Positions 1-12,862 of a stretch of 64,000 nt of DNA are shown here, one piece after another (positions within the stretch are counted from its first letter, which is position 1; every line of letters starts with the position of its first letter). The translations under genes and the position numbers were made by a program. Source of the stretch: Paramarasmius palmivorus. Lineage: Eukaryota > Basidiomycota > Agaricomycetes > Agaricales > Marasmiaceae. The notes below the pieces were generated by a model. That model ran no database searches. It worked only from the letters and a program-made list of their open reading frames with translations, and was not told where the DNA came from. Location of the stretch: positions 1 to 64,000 of the forward strand of contig JAYKXP010000144.1 in assembly GCA_037176845.1 (NCBI GenBank). The letters run 5' to 3'.

Positions 1-984
<984 letters not shown>

Positions 985-2271
985 ATCTCACAGCTTCCCG
1001 ATCGAGATTTTGCGGCCTATCTTCAAGTTTGCATGTTCTTCCGAATGAGTTGCCATGGATCCAATGCTTTCTGACCTCCAGACACCGTGGACCATCGGCA
1101 GTGTGTGTAGGTACGTGGGCAGCTGTTCGTTTCTATCTGTGGCTATCGATTAATACGCGCTGCTAGTCCGTCTTTTTGGCGGAACGTCGTAGGAAGGCAC
1201 ACCCGAGTTATGGGAAGCCCTAGCTCGCTTCGCCGCACTTATGGCGCACGCAACGATCCGCTTTAGGCCTCCGTCGCGCTGGCCCCTCTCTTTGGGCGCT
1301 GCTGATTTGCGGAGATGTTCGATGTCTTTTGCACTCGGCTGTCTGGACGGACGCTCAATTGCGCTGTCTAGATACCACTTATCACTACCTCATACAAGCA
1401 GTGGTGCGATAGATATCCCAGAATCTCCTTGGATGTCTTTTCGATCGACAATGGCATCAGCCGATGATACCATGGAACAATCACTCGACTTCATCTATCC
1501 AACTCAACCACAGTATAACTATCTCCTCTTTCGCCGCTGCCGCAATCTCAAAGAGCTCGTGAGTTCGGTGAGCAGGACGCGTTCTCCGACTTTCATGATA
1601 TGGCAACAATTCGACCGATACCTAACACCATTGCGCGCCCGGCGTGCCATGAGCATGGCATGCTGTTTGGCTCTCGTCGCACATCTGACTGTTCCTGAAT
1701 TTGGAACGGCTGAGATCTCTAATGGGGAGAAGCGCCCTCGCGCTCGCGCTCACGCGTGTATACCCCATCCGACAAATGCTCGGCGTTCTCGCTGTACACT
1801 TAGAGCATTGCGTGTCAAGAAGCTGCTACCGAAGTGCTTGTCCGAATGGTGTTTACCACACTTGGTTCGCATACGCTCGCGGAGTTGGATTTAGAAGGAG
1901 ACATTCAGAAACATGTCATTGGACTCCTGCTGAATGCCGCCTTCCTCGCCTCAAAGGGTTGGCTATTCGCTGTACACCAGCACGGCCTCGGGGGCAGGGT
2001 TTTCACCTCCGCTCACTGCGATACTGGATGCGCAACGGTTATGCGCGGCTCCAAACTGAGGGAAGTACAGGCGTGATCCCGTAGCATATGTGGCCACACC
2101 GGAGCAGATCCAAGCGCATGGGCGAGTTAGGGATAATGGCCTTACATATGCCAACAATACACTCGCGCGTCGCGTCGCATGCGCGCGAATTGATCTTGTG
2201 GTCCCGAACATATTCTTGCCGTCTTTGCTGGGTATTCACTGCGCCTCCTCCCCGAATCCATGACCGAGGCA
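985..2271 (+). pseudogene. decayed F-box/leucine-rich protein gene
   Basis: This is a broken relative of the intact F-box gene at 15960-17290. An F-box start, LPIEILRPIFKFACSSE, can be read at about 985-1045. It is followed by TPWTIGSVCR, a donor-like site, FWRNVV and, in another frame, TPELWEAL. The intact protein has the same order: VPSEIWREIFKL, PWTLGQVCR, YWRAIVKAFPDLW. Near the 3' end ELDLEGDI and RLPRLKGLAIRCTP match ELVLEGDI and RLPHLEKLVVRCTP of the intact protein, but lie in different frames. At least three frame changes are needed, so no full product can be made. CG-rich tracts at about 1734-1757 and 2162-2189 sit where the intact gene has ordinary coding sequence. The homology is clear; exact boundaries are not. 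Confidence 0.8.
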
Positions 2272-3239
2272 TCTAGACGAATGTAGTCGCCTATGTTCTG
2301 ACGCATAATCTGGTTTGGCTCACTTTCCGTTTAATGTAGGAGATTTTCGGTGCTCAGCAATGTTATATAGCTGTTGTGAATCGTGTTGTTTTCTCCGGAG
2401 GGTTTGAGGTATTTATGCAGCATGATCTCGCTTGGATATAAAATGTTGATGTAACTATACAAGGTTACGCACATTACCAGAGACAACTACTGTTACTCCG
2501 GCCTCTTGAGATATGGCAACTTCCCTTCTATTTTTTCTTGCCCTACTAGTTGGTAGTGCAATACATGGCTGCAACTTGCGCTTCGCGCGCACACGCTCTC
2601 TCGCGCACACGCTCGTCTATACACTGAACTGTGAACAACCTTTCCAGTTCTGTGATCATGTCTCATTTTTCAGAATTGGGTGTCCGATAGCTTCTCAGAG
2701 CCTCGAGCTTAGCGATGTCGAGTCTGACCAGAAGATTTTGTGCAACAACCATCCGAGTGTGGCATTCACCTCTTCGCTGCCAGGAGGATCCATCGCGCGC
2801 ACTCTCGCTCGCGCGGCGCATACAGCACGCGCGCACGCTCTCGCTGATACCCATGTTCCGAACCTTTTATCTATAGCTCATGAAGCTCTCTGTATACTCC
2901 ACGTAACACCTTTATTATCCAGCGTAGCTTGGACACTTGAAGGATTTTGGGCCGGAGGTACATTGACGTGTATCTGAGATTGTTATCTTTGCTGGGTTTC
3001 GGTGATAACATCCTTTCTTGCGTTCTCTTGGAAGGTCATTTCATGAAAGTTAAATGGACACTGGTCCGGTTACCCACTGTATATAAGGAGCCATAACCAG
3101 GTTTCCCAAGGTTCACACGCCAGCAACTCTCTACTTCGATCTTTCACAAGCTAAAATAACACGGTATTGTTTTTCATCTTATTCGTTTGTTCATCCACGA
3201 TGGGACCATGATTTGTTCATTATCGTACTCTACATAGGA
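2272..3239. other. no supported gene; CG-rich tracts
   Basis: A 154-codon open frame (2513-2977) begins with a hydrophobic stretch but shows no family motif. It is interrupted by two CG/CT-rich tracts (about 2582-2611 and 2792-2846), so I do not call it a gene. A TATA-like TATATAAG lies near 3079, and could have been the promoter of the decayed MYND gene downstream. Confidence 0.4.
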
Positions 3240-5420
3240 CATTGCCAATCACCTTGGCCCTCCAGATTACTACAACTAGCCTCCAGTATGCATCTCAACA
3301 TGCCTGCCCATCCATTCCCTCTCACTGGGCGCTCGCTCGCTCGCGCACGCGTGGAATTTTCGTTCATGAAGAATCCCTTCACATGCTCAATCTCCGAAAT
3401 ATATTACCGTCGCTAGGAAGACCACCATCACTATCACACACGACTACTCGCACAACTCCACTCCCTACACCTTACGACGATGCTAAAAATCGTCCTGGTG
3501 GCCTTGGCGTCATGGGATGTGCCTGCACACCATCCGACCAATGTCGCACGCGCGATGCAAATCGGGGTTATTACAGAAGATTTGGCGTCCCGGTCTATTG
3601 TGTCCATGGGTGACTTTATTTCGCAAAACTATGCATTCGTCGAGCAAGAGATCACTACATATGGGGCGTCGATTTTCGTGGATAACGTTCTGAAAACTTC
3701 AACTCGCGGCACGCTCCTCTCGTGACACGTACGGTCCATTTCGGGGATCACTCTTTGCAACAATTGGTCCGATCTCTTCCAACAGCAATTCGCGATGGAT
3801 CAGCGTCCTGGCCCCCCCCCCCCCCCCCCATAAACCAAAAGGAAAAAACCGTCAATTATCATGGTCCAATCCGGAATTCTTGCTGATTGCTGTTCGCCTC
3901 CACGCCCTCACTCGTTCGCGCGCTACTCTCGATAGGGAAAAGTTAATTCCTTTCATTGTGAAATCATTTTGGATACTATTCACACCGCAGTGGATTCTCT
4001 GTCAAAATAGGGCGTCGGTTCATAACAATGTAAAACAACCACGCCCATAGGATAGGCGGCCGTGAGCTCCCCCAAGTCCACGGAATCTCACAGTTTAGGG
4101 CAGTTCTTCAGTACAGCGCGGATACCATGCTGCCCTTTCTACGCCTCAGGTTGCGTATTCTGCTTTGCAAGTTGTTAGAAGCTGTATATCAAAACAAAGT
4201 CTATTCAGGCGTGCAGAAATAACGATGAGCGTCTTCTGGACGTGTTCGATCCGGTAGAAAGTGCTCTGTGATTCTGGCTAATGTCCTGCAAGGAGCCGCG
4301 TTGGGCTCACAAAGCCCTGTAAGGGGTATCGTTGTGTAATCTTCCAGTACCATGCTCTCTCATATTTGGACGGATCAAGTTCAGGTTGTCTGCGACACTT
4401 GTAGCATTACGTACGCAGCTGGGGTGCCTAATGGAACCAGATTCATCGTGTATGCGGTGTACCCCATCCGTGGTATAACGCTTCATTGCGATTACGAGAA
4501 AGTTATAGGATCGGACCGAACATCGTGTAGTATCAAGTGGAGCCAATGGAGCTTCTGGAGATTTGGCATATGCTCAGGCATCATGATCTTTCTCATCATT
4601 TGTGGGAATGTTGAGGCGCAAAACAGGGGTTGCTTTGCGCGTACACACAGGTAGGCTGTTGTATTAATACTCTCAGCCGTATCTGACATACTCGTCTGCA
4701 CGGAGCCTGATAGTGTCATTGCAATGGAAAACCCCTGATCTACCGATAACAGACAATCGGCCACGATACCTTCGTTGATCTATTTGCCAGATCCTGATAC
4801 TGCTCCAATCTTGCTGCGAAAAAGGACTTGGGCGTTGGAGCACGAGAAAATTGTAAATACCTTGCGGAATATCTGAAAGGTCACAAAGTCTTTACTGCCT
4901 GACTCTCAGTAAAGCTTACTTTCGTGACTACAGCTGGTGCACCATTTCCGGGATTCATAAGATTTCAGTTTCTTCGACACGATACTGCATCACTTTATGT
5001 CCATCAATTCCGTGAAATCAGCCGAGTACACGGGTTGGTTCCTTGTAGATGTACCCATCACAATGAAAGACAACGGCAATCATTTCTACCTAGAGCTCCC
5101 TTGGATAGCCCAGAATTGCTCAGTCATCGTGTTGTCGTAATCAACTTTGGCAATAGGCAACCCAGTGTGCTATCCCCCCAACCTTTTCTCAGCAGCGGTG
5201 TGATGTGTGACGGCGTCTCAAGGAGAACTCGTGTTGGGAACACTACCCGTTGGAGGTTGGACAAGGACAAAACTCGTTGATCTTTGTGATGCTGTACGCG
5301 TAGCTCACACGGAAGAAATGAGTTGTCGTTGGTTTATTTCCGTCGACAATTTTAGGGGTGTGCCCAGGTATGGCCGGTGTGTCAAAACCCTCTCACCTGT
5401 GTTGAGACCTGAGTTATGAA
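3240..5420 (+). pseudogene. decayed MYND zinc-finger protein gene
   Basis: This is a broken relative of the intact MYND gene at 8382-10444. The N-terminal part at about 3480-3700 reads VLVALASWDV then EQEITTYGASIFVDNVL, against VLEALAYFGCAV then DEELTTYDGIDFYDNVL. Further matches in order are the segment around 3740-3800, RFIVYAVYPIRGITLHCDYEK (about 4440-4500), a MYND-finger remnant at about 4770-4860 and RVVVINF (about 5130). In the finger remnant several cysteines have been replaced and the frame is broken. An 18-nt poly-C run (3812-3829) and CG-rich tracts lie inside. Order and spacing follow the intact gene, so this is a whole-gene copy that decayed in place, not a fragment. Confidence 0.85.
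3812..3829. repeat. poly-C run (18 nt)
   Basis: Eighteen consecutive C bases lie inside the decayed MYND gene, followed by an A-rich stretch. The intact relative has no counterpart. Confidence 0.9.
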
Positions 5421-5673
5421 TAAAAGCTCAATCGCTGTAATTGTATTATACTCTGAAAACTACAAACCTTATGCCATATATGCACCAGAGCCAGTCACCC
5501 GGAGTCGTGCTACCCCTGCAAATAGACAGATAGTTTATGAGCATCATAGGTACAGCGTAGTCTACCTGGGCTCAATAAAATTGAAGAAATAAAGAAATAA
5601 AAAATCCGGGACCGAAAGCGCCCAGCTGACGTCAGACCACGACCCCTTTCTCTCTTACTACCACCAGCCACCA

Positions 5674-6363
5674 ATGTTCTATATCATCTGTATCGGCAGT
5701 CCACTAATATTGATATCCCTCAGTATGCCATTTTCGACCGATACCTCTTGGCCTGATGGCCTACTCACGATCTTCGACGTATGTCGGCAAGAGCTCCAGC
5801 TACTCGAAAATCGCTATTGTGGACCGTACAACAAATTACTCACATATTGCTTCGGCCCCGACTCATTCGACTTCTTTGTCGCACCCCAGACTCTTTCCAT
5901 GGAATTCTTTCCTCGTGACGCCGTCTCGGATTCAATAGTTTTTCTAGTTGTTTTCGATGCACACCGCCGTCCGGTGCTGATCGCAGAAATCAAGGATGAC
6001 GGTTGGATCAACAAGGCAGACCTACGTTTCAAAGCAGATAATCAAATGCGCCAGCGGTACGACTCCATGCTTGGTGATTGCCCTCTACCTCGCTTGTGGG
6101 GTTTGAGCTTGCTTGGAACCTCCCTTCGCGTTTACTGCGGCGACGTCGTTACCGGCAACATCGATCCCGTTTTCAAGGAACGTCCGACCCGTGACCGTGT
6201 TCTCCCTAGTGATTTTCTGAAAGGTGCTTGGAACATCGACATTCTTTCTCAAGAAGGGTTCGCCAAAATGAAGGAGATTGTGGAAGACATCATTGGTGGC
6301 AGTGTCGCACAGAAGGTGCTCGATTCCGCTTCCATTCTACAAAAGCCAATAACTTATTCATAA
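5674..6363 (+). CDS. hypothetical protein with possible PD-(D/E)XK-like core
   Basis: Single-exon open frame of 229 codons. I do not recognise a named family. The centre (about residues 70-115) has an acidic residue in DSFDFFV, then a hydrophobic strand (IVFLVVFDAHRRPVLIAEIK) ending in E-I-K. That spacing is reminiscent of the D...ExK signature of PD-(D/E)XK nuclease folds, and similar short proteins are common in mushroom genomes, often without proven activity. The first 17 residues are hydrophobic and could be a signal or anchor. Alternatively translation starts at the second Met (5725), giving a soluble 212-aa protein. An A-rich, polyadenylation-like stretch at about 5573-5602 lies just upstream, after the decayed MYND gene. 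The gene looks intact while its left neighbours are dead. Function is inferred weakly. Confidence 0.6.
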   Translation: MFYIICIGSPLILISLSMPFSTDTSWPDGLLTIFDVCRQELQLLENRYCGPYNKLLTYCFGPDSFDFFVAPQTLSMEFFPRDAVSDSIVFLVVFDAHRRPVLIAEIKDDGWINKADLRFKADNQMRQRYDSMLGDCPLPRLWGLSLLGTSLRVYCGDVVTGNIDPVFKERPTRDRVLPSDFLKGAWNIDILSQEGFAKMKEIVEDIIGGSVAQKVLDSASILQKPITYS

Positions 6364-8381
6364 CCCCAGTGAAAACCCCATCCGTTCCATCTTAAGCTCC
6401 GATGACCTACAATCCGTTTGATGCCGGGTCCCTGTTTCCGTTTCTTGTAGCGCATCCGCATGGTGTATAAAATCGATTTTCGTGATTCAACATGCCCAAG
6501 TTTAATCTGGCCGCTAATCTCCACCCTGCCTGCTTAGCTACCCGTCATACGCCTTCGAGTTCGCAGACCTCCAGTAATTGAATTACGGAGGCTTCTCAGC
6601 ACCAAAGGTCTAGCCCACTGGTGCCCTTGGAGCCACTTCAGAAGCTTGTACGTGAAGCGAAGAAACGTGGAAGAGAATACAGGGCGAACGAATACAAACT
6701 TTGGCTTGCAAAGATACATGAATTCTAAAACTAACCCTAAGCATTAACCCTCTTTATCGGCACTAATAGTAAGCAGATGAACAATGAGCGGTCACAATGT
6801 GACATGGGGCATGGGGCATTGAGCTACGACTATCGTTTGGTTCACCTCTACGATCATAGGTTAGAGAGATAGTCTGACAACGAACGTGGACGGCACTTAC
6901 CTCCACGAAGCGCGAGGCAGCCCATTACCGGTTTCATCTCTTTATCTCTTTTCTACGGGGTTGAGAATCGAAGTATGCCATGCCTGATGAAACCGTGTAC
7001 CTTTCGAACGATTTATCCCGTCAAACAACCTGCGCCCGACTGAAAGATACTGCGAAGTGGAATATTTTAGTGAAAGGGCAGCTTGGTGTAACACAAAGCT
7101 CACCGTCTTGACCCTATCTAGCCGAGGAGTTCATCTCCTTCCTTCTATTCCACAGTATGGAAATAAAAAGCCACTGTCGCTCCAAGTCATTCATTGACAT
7201 CCCAATCCGACTCGATATTGGTATGATGAGCTGTTCCAGACATGATGTTAGGTGCACCCATGTCAAAACCTGCGACAAAGGTACAGCGGATAAGAAAGGG
7301 AGAGCTTGAGCGTGGATCCTTGAGTGCCTTTTAGTTCTGACACGCAGTGTACTCTTCGCTATGACAAGGATCTGAAAGGCTGTAAATCCCATAAGATGCT
7401 GATGCGGCCTGGTGCGCAAGCGAATCCATCAATCCCAATGTTTTCACTAAAGAATGCAGGATGAGTACGAGGACGATCACTGGGAATATGACAACATACT
7501 TTAGGGTGCCCGCGAGTTGTCGTACGATTTCCCAATCTTTCTTGCCATCAGTTCGCTGAAATGTCCTCTTCAAATGATACAGAACTGTGCAGAGAAAGCG
7601 TCAACGAGGCTGCATTGACTTCAAAGAGGTAGGGGATTCACCTATGCGCGACTGCTCTCGAGCCCACGACTTCAATATACAGCTGCCATTATTCCACTCC
7701 TTAACAATACCCTCCCGCTGGAGGTGCATGAGCTGCAATATCCAAAGCTTTGCAGAACGGCTTGGTACAATGTTAAAGGTTGAGTGTCGTCTTGAAGTCC
7801 TCAGACTGATAACGCTAGGAACAGGCCTCTTTGAATCTCCTAATTGACCATGGAGATGATCTTGGCATTCGTCGAGGTATCGCGTAGGTGTGAAGCTGAG
7901 GTAGATTTGAGAGTCCATAAACGAATAAAAGCGCAGTGACAGACCGAAATGCACTGATAGCACACTGCAATATCCCCCATTACTCGACGCCATCTTATCC
8001 GACTGGCTTGAGACCCCGAGGCCTGTACTTGGGCTATCATATGAGACAAAGAACAGCACGTCAACCTGCAGCATCGGTACAAAAACACTGTTACTCACAT
8101 CGCAACTATCATCGTTTTCATGTCGGATCGGATTCGAATCTACGGACGCTCACCGAGATCATAGAAGCTCGCTCGAGAGGGTCGCAGCCATGTGAGAAGA
8201 CCCAGAGTTGGGACGTAGGAGAGAGGAGAGGAGAAAATTTGAGCGGAAAAAGGTGTTGACGGCATTTCTCACACGCTCTCCCTTCACCTTCCACAAACCA
8301 AGCTGTGCAGGTATATTATTTCGTCCTTCACTAACGGTACTGATTTCTGAATTATCTAGCCTCTAGAACCAGAAATCGTCG
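6364..8381. other. no confident gene; weak minus-strand coding signal
   Basis: Several minus-strand frames between about 7110 and 8130 are longer than expected by chance. One (about 7331-7573) encodes a charged stretch followed by a good membrane-spanning segment (KYVVIFPVIVLVLILHSLV). I could not build a continuous spliced model, and no motif is recognisable. This may be a fast-evolving or decayed membrane-protein gene. The last 150 bases are the 5' flank of the MYND gene. Confidence 0.3.
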
Positions 8382-10444
8382 ATGGATTCCTCAGAGTACC
8401 TTGACGAACTCCCCGTCCTCTGTGAGACACCGACGGATCGTATCATTCGGGTCGATTTCTACATGGAATTGGCCTACGTTAAGTTCGCTTCAGCAATAGA
8501 CGCCATCCAGACCATATTTCGCATCGGAAAACCGCCTGCTTCGCACCAAGATGTCTCCCGTCCATCCAGCGAAGCCAAAACCGTTCTCGAAGCCCTGGCG
8601 TACTTTGGATGTGCTGTACATGATCCAGACCTTGGGCGCGCTCGCCACGAGGCGATCGAATTAATGAAGAAGTATTGGCCTCTTGTCGGTCCATGGGTCG
8701 ACTTTCTTCTTGAGAACCACGTCCTTGGAGATGAAGAGCTCACCACATACGATGGCATCGATTTTTACGATAACGTTTTGAACGTTCTACCGATGGTGCT
8801 GTCATACCCTGACCTTACCGCCTCCAACGTTGCGGTTACCGAGGGTCACTCCCTGCGACGCATGGCTCCCAAAATCTGTCAACAAGCAGTTCGTACATGG
8901 ATAAAAGTTATGAAGACCCGTCATGTATCGTGGTCAAGATGGACACTCATGATAAAAACCGTTTACGCAACGTCTTGCGATGATCTATACCAGTTCAAGG
9001 ACACGGTTTTGTCTACCGGTCCGAGCGCTGTGGAGACCGTTGCGAGGATCGCAATTCGTCATATGATCCTTGTAACGCAACACGCACACAGAGTGGGAAA
9101 GCGCGAGTTCCCGGACGTTCATGGTGCTCTGCTTCTCATATTACAGTGTTTAGGCTTCGGAAACGCTTCTGCCCTACCCTTTTTGCGCTTGGGAGGCATC
9201 CCTGCCTTGGTCAAGATGATAGCAACCCTCATATCGAAACCAAAGACTGTTGAAGCGTTCTGGGGAGACGAAGAGCTCCTTCAGGATGTCTTTCGGTCTG
9301 GGGAGATCAGCTTCGTGATTTTGGGTGCTGTTCTACCGGGACCAGACTGGATATCGCAAGCACTGGAGGCGGGTATCATGGGTGTTATCTTCCAGGCTGA
9401 ACGATTATACGGTGATCACGAAGTTGTTGGGCCTCACTTGCGCAAAATCTGGCATAGCATGGAGGTGTTCTTTGAGCGGATGATCCTTTATGTGGTGTAC
9501 CCATCCGTCGTAGTACGTTTCATTGCGACGACGAAGAAGATCCTAGGATCGGATGTCGAACTTAGCTTAATGTCGAGAACGCCGGAATGGGAGCTGCTGG
9601 AAATGTGGAGAATACTCAAATCATCAATGATTGCAGCTAGCCAATCCCTAGGAGCAATGAAGTGCAACCAAGGGGCACTTTGCGCATTTACGCAGGTGAG
9701 CGAATACATTATGGCTGATTTATATTTGTGGAAGAACTGAGAGGTCCTGTGATAGTGTCCATTGCGAGAAAGGGTACATGATAAAGCACAGAATAACTTG
9801 AAGCCGCGATATCTTCGTTGCTCTTCGTGTCAGGATCCCGTCTATTGCTCTCAGGCTTGCGCGAAAGGTCACTGGTCATCAGGGCATCGAGAAGAGTGCA
9901 AAATTGTAACAGAATATAGGAAAGGTAAACACTGATGTTACTGTCTGGTCTATAATAGTGGACTCATACCTCATTATTCGAAGCTGGTCGAATGCCGGGA
10001 CGCATGGACATTCGCTTTTTCGGCATGTTGATGCACGTCTATATCAGACTCAATATCTCTGAAGTCGTCAAGAATTACAGATCTACGGAAGCAGAACTGG
10101 TCATCACGCGTGAAGACGCTGCACTCGTCTTCTCTGAGGAGCTCCCCCTGGACGACTTCAGGAAGCTCAATCATTATGTCATTGTGATCAACTTTAACAT
10201 CCGAGGACGGGACACTCAAACCCTTGCGCTGAAGCGATGTGCTGTAAAGCATCTCAAACAGGTTGTGAGAGATCGCCGCTTTAAGGAACACAGGAAGGAG
10301 CTTCTTAAACTCTGCGACATGGTATGTCGGGCCACACCAAGGGAGCAGGTTGTCGTGGTCGGGTTCTTCCCCTCAACGATCGAGAGGTGCGAAACGGCAT
10401 GGCCAGTCGTTGAAACCATACAACTGGTGTCAGCTAAACAATGA
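8382..10444 (+). CDS. MYND zinc-finger protein
   Basis: Three exons (8382-9695, 9756-9924, 9984-10444; introns 9696-9755 and 9925-9983, GT-AG) give 647 residues. The first 435 residues are alpha-helical and typical of the large MYND family of Agaricomycetes. The finger spans the first splice site: C-x4-C (CAFTQC), then C-x2-C (CSSC), YCSQAC and HWSSGHREEC, so all zinc ligands are present. A C-terminal domain of about 150 residues ends in VVVVGFFPS. MYND fingers generally bind proline-rich partner proteins. Several such paralogues per genome are usual, and their role is unknown. A decayed copy lies upstream (3240-5420) and a 3' scrap beyond the laccase (about 15560-15681). The gene is intact and the start is the first Met of the open frame. 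Confidence 0.9.
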
Positions 10445-12821
10445 CAATTGGAACGTAGTTACATATGTACATCACAATGAACACAGTCAGATTTAACAAA
10501 GCTCGTGTCCTATGGACTCAATTAAAGCCCATCTTTCACTTATTCACCGCCAGCAGGTGACAAACCACAGGCTTTGGAACCGACCTGCAGCTCCGGATGA
10601 CGCAGCCTCCTCATATACCTAGCCTCTTCTCCACCTCAACGGTGGACGCCTCGGCCATTATTACAGTTTACCGATCACTAGGTACAAAAAATGTTGTTAG
10701 GGCTTCGACCTTGTCCTCGCCTGTAGAACAGTATAAGAGCAAAGAGACGACAGAAAAATGGGGTATGACTTTTACACAAGCGGAGAGCTAAGGTGGATGA
10801 CGATGGCTCAGAGTTCTTGTACGCAGCATACTAGATGTGGGTGGTTGATATGGGTGTTTTCAACCACTTCTGTATCTCTGTTATAGATACTGAAAATCGA
10901 GAAGACTCAGAAAAAGGTCGACTGCCAAGAGAAAGCCAACGACGTACCAGGTGCCTTCAGACTTCAAAACCAATATTCATCTCCTTGATAGATATGACCC
11001 TAGATAGCCTAGACGCACCCGCTCCGCACAAAGAGGTCGAGACTTGCCGCCCCATTCCACAGCATAGAACAGTACTAGTGTATAAGCACCCAAATTTTCG
11101 TCCTTAGCTTCATTCCCGTGACTCCATCCATGGACAGTGCTGAATCCGATATCAGTCCACCTGCTCAAATCGCCCAACGAGTTTGCAGACGTAAGTACCC
11201 GTGGCGCGACGAACGCGACCACGCTGGGTAGTTTCCTAAAACATTCCAATATATCAGCCTTCCATCGATCATCCTACAGAGTAGCACCTACCACGCTCAG
11301 GCTTTCATCGCTTTCCTAAAACTTCTAGGGTTGTTTTTGAATCCATCATGAAGAGGCCAGCCGACACCAGTGAAATTGAAGTGGCCATCGCAGGAGTTCA
11401 TACTACAGAATGGAGAGATACCAGCTTGCGTCGAAATGGAGGGAACTGGGAAACTGGGGCAAGATTAGGGATGCCAGGAACTTGCTTTGAGCCAACGAAT
11501 CTCCGAGTCCCGGGCCAGCGACGGTGCATCACTGTACATAAAAGGAAGTACACGTGACTACCATCTCCGCGGCAATCGGCCGGAAGATTGATACTTACGT
11601 TGATCAGACGGTTGCGTTTCTTTCTTCCTCTTCGAATTCTGCTAGACTGCGAAGCACCTTTAAATCCATTCGTTCAACGGGATTTTAATTTAACTGCAAG
11701 GAGACTTCATCATACATATGTATGTGTCTAGTCATAGGGAGAACACACTCTAGCCAGGCCTCAGGGTGTAAACAAGGCGTTTACAAGAGCCTCATCCCCT
11801 TCTCGCACAGGATGAACAATTGGACACACTCCTATCCCCGTCAGCCAATCGTCGCTTATTATAGGTAGGCGCTGTCATTTTATCATTCAAGCTTGGGTTG
11901 AGGACTTAGAATGATGACATGGTGTTTATCGCAGGGGCGAGTACAGAGAGGAAGGATTGCAGATAACGAAGAACGGCTCTGGTACCATTGTCTCAACTCC
12001 GGTAAGATCGTAGTCTGTGCATCTCGTCTTGTCAACTGAACCTTCATGTACAATGATAGTATCCATGACCCTTTCGGCTCCTTTGTTTCACCGACTGCTG
12101 ACTGGCAGTTGCATATACGACGACCAGATACTTACGTTGTATCGCCATCTCCGAGTCTGTTGCAGGCATTTTTCCTGCATCCACGGTGTAACGGAGTTGT
12201 GAGATCATGCATTGTTTATCGGTGAGGGTCGCAGTCTGTCGCAGTCCGCAGTCCCGCCTTGCTGGGCGTAATGTGCGTGTTTTCGGATAACGTACGTGTT
12301 CCAAATATGATGATCTACCTTGTTGACTTAATTTCAAGTTTTTCAGATGTCACAGTACCGGTTTTGCTTTTGCTTCGCAACTCGACTGCGCTAAGATGCA
12401 GAATGCGTATCATAAAGTTATTCTGGGACCTGACAAGAATCGGTTTGACCTTGGGAGGCGAATGCCAACCCCTTTGTGCGAATTTGTAACGACCATTTAG
12501 CAAGTTAAAGGTAAGGATGACCAGATTATGAGACCATTCCTCCTAATCCGAACCGATGCTGAGCGTTGTCCGTAGATATGTCCGGCACCATTCGCTGAGA
12601 CGACTAGACCCGGAAGCCAACTCCCAAAGCTACAATGATCATTCATCCATCGAGAGGTTACCCCCCGTTCTGTCAGACGTGATTGTCATAAGCCTTAGTA
12701 TATGTTCGGATTGAACTAAGGCGGTGAGTCTTAACGAATGCGCTCTATTTATAAGTCATCTCAATACACTTGAACAGGAACCAGTACGTCGTGTTCTCGC
12801 GAGAGTCGGATTAGAAAGGTG
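10445..12821. other. long intergenic stretch upstream of laccase; no confident gene
   Basis: Short open pieces exist. One at about 11129-11190 begins MDSAESDISPPAQIAQRVC and ends at a consensus donor. Another, at about 12345-12485, reads through a Cys- and charge-rich peptide. Neither can be extended into a gene model or matched to a family. The rest is probably laccase upstream regulatory DNA together with degraded sequence. Confidence 0.4.
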
Positions 12822-12828
12822 TATAAAG
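12822..12828 (+). promoter_or_regulatory. TATA box of laccase gene
   Basis: TATAAAG lies 41 bases before the ATG at 12863 and only about 20 before an in-frame ATG at 12842. The spacing favours 12863 as the real start, because transcripts from this box would probably begin after 12842. Confidence 0.65.
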
Positions 12829-12862
12829 GACGACGAGGCAAATGTGCGACCTCAGTAAGAAA

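Noticed and set aside
1241..1894. A 217-codon plus-strand frame that looks like a gene.
   Set aside because: It lies inside the decayed F-box gene, covers only part of the homology, and conserved pieces jump to other frames on both sides.
2513..2977. A 154-codon frame beginning with a hydrophobic, signal-like stretch.
   Set aside because: It is interrupted by CG/CT-rich tracts, has no motif, and sits among decayed sequence.
12842..12862. Upstream in-frame ATG of the laccase, adding seven residues.
   Set aside because: It lies only about 20 bases from the TATA box, and the added residues would sit before an otherwise complete 20-residue signal peptide.
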